64,000 nt of DNA, from positions 21,773,696 through 21,837,695 of the forward strand of contig OZ022580.1 in the NCBI GenBank assembly GCA_963669155.1, written 5' to 3'. Shown here one piece after another: positions 37,275-49,200 of this stretch. The translations under genes were made by a program, and so were the position numbers. Position 1 is the first letter of the stretch. The number at the start of each line of letters is the position of its first letter. Below the pieces are notes generated by a model, which ran no database searches, was not told the DNA's origin, and saw nothing but the letters and a program-made list of their open reading frames with translations. This stretch comes from Arbacia lixula. Lineage: Eukaryota > Echinodermata > Echinoidea > Arbacioida > Arbaciidae.

Positions 37275-40200
37275 CTGTGCAGATAAGACAGGGCAAACAA
37301 AGACACTCAATTCTTCACATATATTTGATTATGTATATATATTCACCAATATGATATTGTTGCTTTCTCATTTCCTTAACTCAGATGGTAAGAAGTTCAA
37401 AACAGACTCTCTTCCCAGGTTCTTCCTCATGCCTAGTCCGGCGGAAGTGTTGTGGCTCTCACAGCTTTTCTTATGCGGACTTTGTCCTCCATCCTGCATC
37501 CACCATTGATCCCAATCCCTACTTGCTGGTGGCTTCTCAACTAGTTCTTGGAAGGCCTCTGCCTCTGTTTCCTTGTAGTTGCATTTTAAGATGTTTGTTT
37601 CCAACCCCTCGTGTCACTATATGTGACCAATTAAAATGACCTTCTGCTTCTTTTATGGACAAGCCATTTTTCTTGCCAGTTACATTATGAAAAGTATGAA
37701 GATTACTTCAAAGACACTTTCTTTACATCTCATTGTTCAATTCTAATATTTGTTCCAATGGTATAAGGGGCCAGACTCATTGCAGTCCTCAGATGGAATT
37801 GAGATGGACATTACAATGAAAGTCCTGCTCACAAGATACAGGTATATATACTGCACACAAATATGAGTCTAGCCAGTATGAAGTTGCCTCAAGGACTCCT
37901 GACATGCTAACTGAGTTGTAGCTTTTCTGTTGACTACAGCACACACAAAACAGTCTTACAATATAACTGAGTGTCACAAGATCATTGACTCAACATCGGG
38001 ATATCACCCAGTTAGCTTTACCCAAGCTGCCAATAGATGTAGATAAACAAAAGCTTTATACACTGCAATAACATAACATTTACTGTCTGCTGACTATATC
38101 CTTACTTTGCAGTGACATGTCAATGTTGCTCACTTATTCTAATAAGATAAAGAAAGTGAGGTTATAATAGACTGCACAATCAGCTTACCTCTTCTGCAGA
38201 GTCTACAGCGCTATCTTCAAACTTGAAGACCTTGCTGTACCTAGATGCCTTGAGGATGGCTGCCAGCTCACCATTCACCTTCACTGGGATGCCAGTCTGT
38301 GTGTCATCAGGGTGGGAGTGGGGTCGGATGGCATGGAAGAAATGGGGGTTGCCAGGGAGATTAAATTACATACGAACAACCTCCAATATGACAAGCATCA
38401 TATACAACATGGTTTTGCCACAGTGAAGTGATTGTATTCCAACTGAAAACATGCACAATGCTCTGAGGCATCAGCGGCTTACGAGTATGGTTCAATGATC
38501 CTAGGTTCTTGATTATACAGCAAGGCACAGTGACAACACAGCCAGACATAAAGGAATCAGCTGCACTGATTACACAGAGTTAACATTTTAGGTTAAAGGT
38601 TTTAAAATGGGGTGATAACATCATTTTAAGCAAAAAGATTGCAGCTACAGACTGGATATGCTAGGTGGTGTCCATGCAGAATGCAGGAGCTATAAGAGCC
38701 AGGTTCACAGGGAGTCAAGGTGATGCACCTACTATCTCACCAGGGTCTAATCTGGAAGAGAGTGTGATATCGCTAGCCTCAATGACCAAAATATCACTCA
38801 TTTTGTATTATTTGTTATATAAAACCAGTCCAACCACTGAACATTAACCTGTGGTGTGCCAGATTAACTGAAACTCAAGGGATTTTGTGTGTATTACTTG
38901 TGCAAAAATTCATTAATGGCCTTTAAGAGTTAACGCAAATTCAATGGTTTTTCTACTTACTGAATTATATATTATACTTGCACACATCAAATAGGTAAAA
39001 CTAGACCAGAGGCCCATTTACACTGGCCAGCAAAAAAAATCGTGATTTTTCTAAGATCGCGATCTTAGGGTGTAAGTTGCTAGGCAACTTACATCCAAAC
39101 AGCCAAAACATCGCGCCAGAAAAATCACTTCCCGGAGTGTGATTTTTTTAAACATCGCGTGAAAAATCGCGAAGTTTGCTAGTGAGCATAGAAAAATCAT
39201 GATTTTTTGCCACGTGACTTGCAGCACTCCCGGCGGGTTGACTTTGATATTACTCTGTAAAATTACGCGCGCATTTTTGTCATTGTCAAAAGGTGCTCTA
39301 CTTATGACATCATAATAACCATGCACCAGCCTCCTTTGGATGACCGGTGGACATACGCAGTACCTAGCAAAAAATCATGATTTTTCAGATCACGGTTTTT
39401 TGGGGAAAGTGTAAATTGTGAGACATAAAATCGAGATTTAAAAAATCTTGATCTTAGCAAGTGTAAATGGGGCTCATGATGATGATGGGGTTTGACATAC
39501 CTTGAATGTATGTTCCTTGTCAAATGGAAGCTCCTTCTCATACTCATTGAGTGTACCCAGGTATGTGGCTACAGTTGGACTCCTGGGGGCGTCCTTTGCA
39601 AGCTTGAAGAGACGATATGTGACTGACATGAACACAATGTCACCTGCATGGCAAACACAATATGAACAATTGCATTCATATAATCACACTTTGAATAGTA
39701 AAATATACTATTTTTAACATTGCTAACTTAAAAAAAAATCATAACTTGTTCTGAATTCAAAGCTAAAAAACCTTAAGCGGCTGAGTAATGGGCAGGTTGC
39801 TTTACATGTTGTTGAGAGGACAGAGAGCAAATGAAGTCTATGCGATGGAGATAGAAGATGGGAGAAAGAAGAAGAAACTAGAGCAATGCGACTGCCACAC
39901 AGTCAAGAAATATGGCTCCGCCTCCTCTGTTTTTCCATGTTTAGCCATGAAGTGATAAATCTCTGTACCATGTTTGCTTAGAGTCGCACCATTGGATTTG
40001 GATTCGGATTTGGGCTGAAAAATATCAATTCTTCATTTGGGATGAAAAATATCAATTTTGGGGGACTTTTTAGCAAATTTTTGCAAAGTTCTTTGAACTT
40101 TGACCTCTGATCTTCCATCCTTTGATTTGGTAACAATGAACTATCAATGGAATTAAAGGGGTAAACAATGTCTTACAAGAGGAAAGCCACCCTGAATACC

Positions 40201-43200
40201 TCAGCTAAGCAGCGCAGTCAAAGGGTTAAACAATATCTTATAAGAGAAAAGTCACCATGAAAAGCAAAGCTAAACAATGTACTATCAATGCAGTCAAAGG
40301 GTTAAACAATGTCTTAAAAGAGGAAAGTCACCTTGAATACTACAGCTAAGCAGTGGAGTCAAAGGGTTAAACAATGTCTTATACAGAGAAAAGCCACCAT
40401 GAATAACAGATCTAAACAATGTACTATCAATACACTCAAAGGGTTAAACAATGTCTTACAAGAGAAAAGTCACCCTGAATACCACAGATAAGCAACAGAG
40501 TCAAAGGGTTAAACAGTGTCTTATAAGAGGAAAGTCACCCTGAATACCACAGCTAAGCAGTGGAGCTAAAGGGTTAAACAAGGTCTTACAAGAGGAAAGT
40601 CACCCTGAATACCACAGCTAAATAATGGAGTCAAAGGGTTAAACAATGCCTCACAAGAGAAAAGTTACCCTGAATACCACAGTTACGCAGCGAAGTCAAA
40701 GGGTTAAAGAATGTCTTATACAGAGACTAGAGCAATTCGACTGTCCCGCAGTCGATAAATATGCCTCCGCCTCTTTGCTATTCTCAGAAAATGTGTATGT
40801 TTGGTGGGCAATGTACCAATTGCTCCTTTGTGAAATGAAAATATCACATTCTGTTTTTTCAAGTTTAGCCAAGTATGGCAATGTTCATTGAACTTTGACC
40901 TCTTACTTCTTTGACTTCCAATCTAACCAGTCTGTCTAAATCCATCCTTGTATCAAGTTTGTTTAAAATTAGCCAATTTTCGGTTAAGTTCATTGACCTT
41001 TGACCTTTCAGGAAGTTTACCTAAACTTCACCAGTCTATCTCCATGAAAAGATACATCTCTGTACTAGGTTTGGTTTGAATTGAATCATTAGTATTGGAT
41101 TCAATGTGAAACGCATTGTTGTGGTTTACATCTTATTTAACAGGTAGAAAACAAAGTACAATAATACAAGGGTCAAGGTCTGAGGTGCAGATACTTCCAA
41201 CAGGGGTACCTCAAGGCTCTATACTTGGGCCCCTGCTATTTACATTGTTTATGAATGATTTGCCCTCCTCAGTTGTACAGAGTGAGGTGATTATGTATGC
41301 CGACGACACAGCCATCATGTTCAGTGCTTCAAATCCCAAAGAAATTGAGTGTGCCCTGAATAGTGATTTAATTAGGCTAAATTTGTGGCTAAAACATAAC
41401 CACCTCACTCTGAATACCGTTAAAACCCAGTTCATGCTAATAGGAACCCCACAAAAGTTATCTTACATGCAGGAAAACATTGATATTATTGTTAACAATA
41501 TGCCTATCAGACAGGTGGAAAGCACGAAGTATCTTGGTATTTGGCTTGACCATCACCTAAACTGGTCGGAACATGTCAACTACACATCTAATAAAATTGC
41601 ATCAAGATTAGCACTTCTTCGAAGAGTGAGGAAATATCTTACTGTGGACAGTGCAAAGTTGCTCGCAAAGGAATTGGTGTTACCCTTTTTTGATTACTGT
41701 TCTATTTCATGGACAAACTGCAATTATCGGATAAAAGACATTCTTATCAAACAACACAAACAGATGGCCAGAATTGTTTTACAGACCAATACACTCACAA
41801 CAACCTCTGAAATGTTTAGAAGCCTAAAGTGGATAGATATGGAAAAACGCTGGCAATTTCAAAAAGGAAAACTCATGTTTGACATTTTGAGTGGCAATGC
41901 GCCCTCATATTTACAAAACATGTTTACACCTTCCATTACAGTGCATCGCTATAGGACAAGAAACGCTGAAAACAAAGGCTTACTAGTTCCCAAAACAAGA
42001 ACAGAGAGTGGAAGGAAGGCTTTTTCTTTTGAGGGTGCAGTTCTTTGGAACGCTCTTCCAAACCAAGTAAAGAATGCCCAATCCAAGAACACATTCTGCT
42101 CTCACTACCTGAAATTTTGTGAATTATAATTGTTTAACATCTACCAGTCTAATGATTCATGTTAATGACATACCATGTCAGACAAATTATCCTTCAATGT
42201 TACTTTATGTGTGACTTGATTTTTTGTATGACCATCTCTTTAGTTTCGATGATATTCAATCAAAATATCTGTAGGATAATCCTTGAAATTGATGCTCGAT
42301 TACTCTTTGATGGGAGAATGTTTTGATCAAACATGATTTATGTTTCTGTGAGCTCTTTATTTTTGGTACAATACATTTTATACTTACACTTTGAAAAGAC
42401 ATATTATTGATGCTCGATTACGTTTTACTGGGAGAATGTTTAACACAAGTGATCAAACTGTAATGATCAAGCTGTATGTTTACACCCTCTATCGTAATTC
42501 CTGTTTCCGTTCTCTTTATTTTTGGTGAAGTACAGGTATACTTTGCAAAAATATATTTCCTCATGATCACATTTACTGTCATTTAATTAAAGTATAACTC
42601 GGTGTCAGATATATGTCATCTGCTATTTATATTTAGCAGGTATACATGAAATGGTATCAACTTTTATTAAGACTTGATGTTAATAGTCCTTTCGAAAGAA
42701 GATTTGTATTTATACTTTTTGTATATCATCCTACATATTAGCGAGGCATAAATATTAGTATCAATCACATAATTTTTAGTCAGAAAATGTACAAGGTTTC
42801 GCTTGTGTCATGCATGTGGAAGCATCGGTTCGCCTTCTTCTTTTTGTTATGTTCCTTACTAGATGACCTACGCTGCTTTTTGGTTTACAGCATTTGTTTG
42901 TGTAATCTATGTCTCTATTTGTTTATCTATTCATGTTACTCTATATTATTGTGTTATTTGTACACAGGGCCCCCAGGGAGAACAGTGCCAAGCTCACTGA
43001 TGGGGCTACCCATAAATAAATAAATAAATAAATAAATAAAAAATAAATAAAAAATATCGAGATTTGGGGGCTATCTCTAGCCAATTTGGGCAAAGTTCAT
43101 TGACCTTTTACCTCTGAACTTTCAGGAAACATAATGCCTCCGGCCACTTCGTGGCAGAGTCATAAAAAAGAGGAAACAAAGATGACGGAATAAAAAGCCA

Positions 43201-46200
43201 GGAGGTAGAATGAAATGTTGGAACAGCACCAGATGATTTTATTAAACTTAATGAAGCAAATTTGAATACTGACCTTCTTGACATGGCAAAAAGATTTTCA
43301 TACACATCGATGTGCATTTAACATTTCAATTTCTCAGGTTTAGTATTATGCTTGCTGATATTTATTTGGGCAGGATAATAATAGAATGGGAAATACTTTG
43401 CTGCAAGTTTGATGCTTCCTAAGTTCAATATGTGTGTTACTTCATTGTAGTCAGACTTAACTGATTTGTGTATTTTGTCAAAGCACAACTCTGTGACAAT
43501 ACATTCATTAAACCTTGCTATTTATTGATCCTACTTCAATGCAAGTTTTACAAGAAAGTAAAGACTCTCACACTAATCGTTTTAAGAGCCATGTTTTGGA
43601 ATAACATACATTGCAATATATAAAGACACAGAGAGAAAGAGAGAGTGCCCCTGGTTGAGGTGGCAGGTGAAGAGTCATTGGTAAGGGGGAGAAGAGGGAT
43701 AGAGTGAGAGATCAATGGAGACAAATAGAACAAAGAGAGGGAAATAGCATGATTAGTCAGTGTGTGGATGGTGTGCATCTCCAGTCAACAGGAACATATA
43801 CGTTAAAGTACCAGTACTGATACAGAACAGGTTATTTGAATTCTCTCTATTGCATATAGCCGATATCAAGCGATATCACCTAGCATACCTATATCTGCTC
43901 AATTGCTCTTGGGACGTATACTTACGGTAAGAGTTTGGTAAGCATTCAATTCACGCAATACCGCACAGAATCTGTGATTTTGACCCTCGTAAAACCTCGT
44001 AATATTAAAATGGAAGGGTTGTTACATGGACAAAGGACTTGGAAAAAATACATGTACATGTACCACCAATCACTCCCGGCAATGTTTTCGCGTACCTCAA
44101 CATTGATTGTGGATGGACTAATGAAAGAATGAAAAGACACAAGCAAGACGATGGCTATACAATGTCCGTGAACTGGAAGTTCATATCCCAAGAATTAAAG
44201 GTAGAAAAATTAGAGCGCCACACGCGTTCAGATTTGGAGAGCTATATGCGAAAGGGAGAATTTACAGAAGTGACCTCTACTAGAACTATACAAAATGTAT
44301 TACAGATCAAACAAAATTGGGGGAAAAAACACTTAGCTAATGGAACCCAAGCTGAGAAAGAGAACATCCACAATGTAACTGGTCCCTACCTGTAACTTTC
44401 ATCAGTTCTTTATCCTGTATGTTGACTTTATTTGCTGTGACAATTCTGGGTGGTGTGAAGCCAACCTCCGCTGCGTACTTCACCAAGTCCTTCCAACAGA
44501 GGGCACCAGCCAAGCACTCGCCTGCAAAGGAATTAGGTCATTCTTGTGACTGCTTGGACCACCAATATCAGCTCTTAGCATGATCAATCAAATAACAATA
44601 TAAATCTACACACAAGTACTGGAATATTTTATCAGTAAATGTATGTATGTGATATGTCCATACGAGTTTTGGAGGGCACATGAGAGGAATGTGCACACAT
44701 GGTTGTTATGAATTTGAATCTTCATATTTGCACTATCAGTAACTGTGACCACAGCATTACATGTACACTGTACCTATGTGACCATGGACATTAGCTGATC
44801 ATATACAGTGAAACCTGTCTTAGCAGCCACCTGTCTATAGCAGCCAACCTGTCTAAAGTAGCCACTAAAATAATTCCCCTGGAGAGAAATCATGTGTTAA
44901 AGAACCTGTCTATAGCAGCCACCCGTCTATAAAGGCCACAATTTTTGTTTCCCTTGGGTGGCCACTATAGACAGGTTTCACTGTAGTAATATCAGCTCTA
45001 TCAGCTCATCTGCTCAGAGTGTATCTTTTCCCACAGAAGGTAGATGGTTATTTGAGGTCATGAGCATTACAATTAAGGTTTGCCAACTTGAGAACATTCA
45101 CACTTTCCCTATTGTAAATAACTGTGACAACATCATTAGTTATATTGCAACATTATTTTATTATGTAGTAACATCTCAGAATAGTTTGTAAATAACATGA
45201 CTATTCTACGAGACTATCTGCATTGTAGGCACCACTCTGTGACGAACATGTTAAAAGATGTGTTATGAGTAAAGATACACACCCCATAATACTTTGTGTT
45301 TGAGAACATGCTCAGGGAGGGGTTCCTTGGAGTAGATATCGCTGAAGTAGAATTCCCCGCCCTCCTTCAAGACACGATGAGCCTCTCGGACCACAGAGGG
45401 TTTGTCCGGAGAAAGGTTGATCACACAGTTAGATCTGCAAAGTTACATGTATTACTAATGAGTGAGAGTGGGCTTCATTGTTAATTGAATTAAATATAAT
45501 CATTAACAAATGTGATTTACCTGAGAAACAAGCTTGAAAATCTCCTTTGGTACTGGCCGACAGTTTTGCTTGACAACACCCTGTTAAACATTTCTTGAGT
45601 TGTGTTTTAATGAAATGCATGGGCAACCCTTACACACAATATGTATGGCTCCCTTGCTACAGACGCACAAATATATCTCAGATTTATAGTAGTCATAATG
45701 ATTACTTACACAACTACATCGTAGTGATCATCTTCCACTTTGGCATCCCGGAGGTTCTCAATGTACCCCTTTCGAAATTCCACGTTCGGTTTTGGGTAAC
45801 CAAACTTCTCCTGATGATACTTTTCATATTTCCTTGCAAGTTCAAGCTGTCAGCAAAATATGGATGAAGAAAAGTATATTGCGCAATTAAGTTTGATACA
45901 TACTCAAAGAAAATTCTGTAATTTCTCTTCAAGGATGACATAATTACTCTACTCTAAGTGCTAATAAATGTGTGGATTATTGCACAGATATATACCTGGA
46001 CAAATATCATGTTATTTACCACTGTTAACCTGTTTTTTATTGAGTCTGCATACGGGTTGACTTATATTTACGCAGATACTAAGCAGCACAACTCTAGCCT
46101 AATTTGCTATATGGGCAATAGAAAACAGGATATGGATATAGCAATTTATTGTCCAATTGGAAATTTCATTTTCACTGGTTTACATTGATACAAACAAAGA

Positions 46201-49200
46201 ATGTGACATCACATAAGGTACATATAAACAGAAAGACATATACAATTATACAAATTCTGAAGGATACATGATGTTTATGTTAGCTTTACAATTACTGAAA
46301 CTGAGCAAAACAAGGCTTCTATTGGGTTGTACGAAATATACACTTATTACACCAATATTACAAAACCTGCATTGGTTACCAATGCGGCAGAGAATAGCAT
46401 TCAATGTCATACGAATTATATACAAAACACTTCTTGGTCAAGCTCCTGGCTACATTACAGAAACAGCCCATGAATAAACTTAAAATTCCCTTTAGGGTGC
46501 AATCAGACTAGTCGTGCCATCTCAAATGCTAAAGGTGCATAAAACTGAGCTCTTGTTGCCCGATATTGTTCATAGAGGGCTCTGTGATTGACGGCGTACA
46601 GTGGCGGTTTTACCAGCCCCGCCCTCAAGGTCTGCAAAACTTTGATGATGGTGATCTCACGAGCGTGTGCTACTAGCAGCAGTCTTGATATGGTACATGT
46701 ACACAAAATGAGCATATATGTATCACATGTAAAGTCGCCCGTATCACTGCAAATTGCTTGTTTACAGAAGTTGTACAGATATTCCTGAATGTTCCTCAAG
46801 CCAGCCACATTGCAGAACACCTTGATTTGTGATTGTGATTTGTGACTTGTGATTTATGATTTGATTTGTGACTTTATCAAGTCTATCAAGACTATCAAGT
46901 CTATCTCTATCAAGACTGCTGCTACTAGCAGCAGTCTTTGACATGTTATGGTGCATGTAAACAAAATGAGCATATATATGTATCACATGTAAAGTCGCCC
47001 ATATCACTGCAATTGCTTGTTTACAGAATTTGTACAGACATTCCTGAATGTTACTCAAGCCAGCCACATTGCAGAACACATTGATTTGTGACTTTACGCT
47101 CCCTTCAACATACTTTAAGTGGACCACGGTTCTTGAAGCCAGAAAATCAATCTGCGACCAACATGTTAAGTGAAGGAGGGATGGTTAAACAGAATGCTCC
47201 CATCTAAAGAAGTGGGGTAGGCTTCCCATCCTGCATCTAGGCTGTTCAATGTCAACTATACCAAGACATATGGGTTTTCACAACCATAGGCCACAGATAG
47301 GAATCTATGCAGGATTCAATGGCAACTATACCAACACATTCATATTGGTTTTCACAACCTTAGGCAATAGATTCCTTGCAGGATTCATTTTGTGAGAGCT
47401 TACTTGTTCATCTGTCATGTCAATGCCTACCACAGCCCCATCAGGCCCAACCAGCTTGCTGATTGCGTAACAGTCTCGCCCCGTCCCACTTCCCAGGTCA
47501 ACCAGTTTAGCTCCCTCTATCATGGATGGGATGCACAGTCCACAGCCATAGTACCTGAAATGAGATGGACATTTTCCTGATTGCAATCCAGTCAAATATA
47601 TTAAAGACATTCTCATACAACTAAAGTGGTGTACATGTGACATCTATATACATGTACTTTTTCCTTTCACTTTCCATCATTACAATATCTCAATCTAAAT
47701 GAATTGAGTGGCATTTCATTTGCCAAAGATAAAAAGACACCAATGATTTCACTGCAGCTGAATTTTGTATGCAACAAGCATACCGTACACGTATGCCAGA
47801 AAGACCTGTCAGGTCTGTACCAAAAGGCATTATTTGCCACCGATTAATTGCCTGAAATACAAGGGGTTAACCTTATCATTGCATATTGCATATCACGATG
47901 TGGTTCTAATATATGGTAAGAAGTAAGACTTCTGCACTGTGTAATGGTGTCAAATATGTACTGGCCTTAAAAATCTGAATGTAGAGTCATGTAGACTATA
48001 CATGTCTTATTTATTTTGTTTTATGCAACTAATTTTTTTTTACATATTTGTGAGGTTTTGAAAAAAACTCCAAAGACTCACACTAAGTTTTCTCGGAAAA
48101 GATGCGCTTTAGAATTCTGAAATTTTGTGCAATCTTTGGTGCATTAAAATATAGATAAAGATAAAGATTGGGTGCTAATGTTAGATGTGCTTTTGATAGT
48201 TTTGTATCCCACAATATGTAATATTATAGATACTCTTGGGTTTTAGGGGTCTAAATCATTTTAGGTTGCTAATTTCAGCTTAAGGGTAACTTATATGCTT
48301 TTCACACTGGCAAAAATTAGACACGTACTATCCTTAGCCCCGTACTATCCCTAGCCCCGTACTATTTTTTGAAGCTTTTCACACTGGCATTTCTTAGCCC
48401 CGTACTATTTCTTAAACCCGACTAGCTTTTCACACTGTTCTCACTCGAAATCGTTAGCCCCGGACTTTCTCGACAGCTTATGAATATTTATGAGTGTACG
48501 TCTTGCACATCGGCTCTTTACCACTCCGCACCAAGGTCACTCGCCCGTCGGGCCTTATCTGATTGGTCTCGGCGTTTCGGCCTTGAGAGCTGACATCGCA
48601 TTTCCTTAGCCCCGTACTATTTTTCGTTTCTGTTCACACTGGCGCTCTTAGCCCCGGACTATTCGGCTTGGCCCTGCAATTGTGGTGTTAGCCCTGCTTT
48701 TTTGCAGGGCCAAATAATCCCGGATTATTGGTGGGGCTAGCCTACTTTGGTAAAAACCAATGTGAACAGAAAGTGGTCTAAGCTTAGCCCCGTACTATAG
48801 GTGGGGCTAAGGCCCCCCTTAGCCCCACCTATAGTACGGGGCTAAGGAAATTTTTGCCAGTGTGAAAAGCATATTAGAATAACTTTTTTGGGGGGTTAAG
48901 ACACCGTAACCCTACCCCGGCCTAACCAGGATAGTGTTAGGGCTAAGATGTTTTAACCGTCACCATGGCCTAGGCTGACATTAGTAAATAATTTTTAGGC
49001 CAGCACTCACAGCCTAAAACCAGATTATTTTGGGGTATCCAGTCACCGTACAGTGTGGGCCAGGCTATTGATAAACAAAGGGTGAATACCTATAGCAAAT
49101 GGTTGCTAGCAAGCATTGCTATTGTCTGTCTGCTTGAAATTTCTCATTGTAGCTAAATGGTGCCGCCAGTGCAAACAATGTGTAATGTGGTCTTTAAACC

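Larger units (their letters stand above)
40731..43162 (-). mobile_element. Helitron-like element, minus copy, split by a LINE
   Basis: The reverse-orientation right end (CTAG, hairpin CGACTG..CAGTCG, GCCTCCGCCTC) is at 40731-40775. The left end (CCTCCGGCCACTTCGTGGC, ATAATG reversed) is at about 43130-43162, bordered by a T-run on its strand. A LINE occupies 41112-43055; without it the element is about 490 bp. Confidence 0.65.

Noticed and set aside
37225..37639. Overlapping ORFs around AS3MT exon 8
   Set aside because: Shadows of the minus-strand exon and intron; no independent support.
41116..42129. Could the reverse transcriptase at 41116 supply the missing polymerase of the LTR element?
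   Set aside because: It is a non-LTR (CR1/L2-like) RT fragment in a different intron with its own tail and lacks its N-terminal half.
44039..44395. 118-residue + strand ORF with charged composition
   Set aside because: No recognisable family, crosses the AS3MT exon 5 boundary in antisense, and has no splice or codon-bias support.
44390..44521. Suspected loss of an arsenic-binding cysteine in AS3MT
   Set aside because: Careful counting shows the human Cys206 equivalent is Cys207 in WGECL, which is present; the changed site is the Cys250 position.
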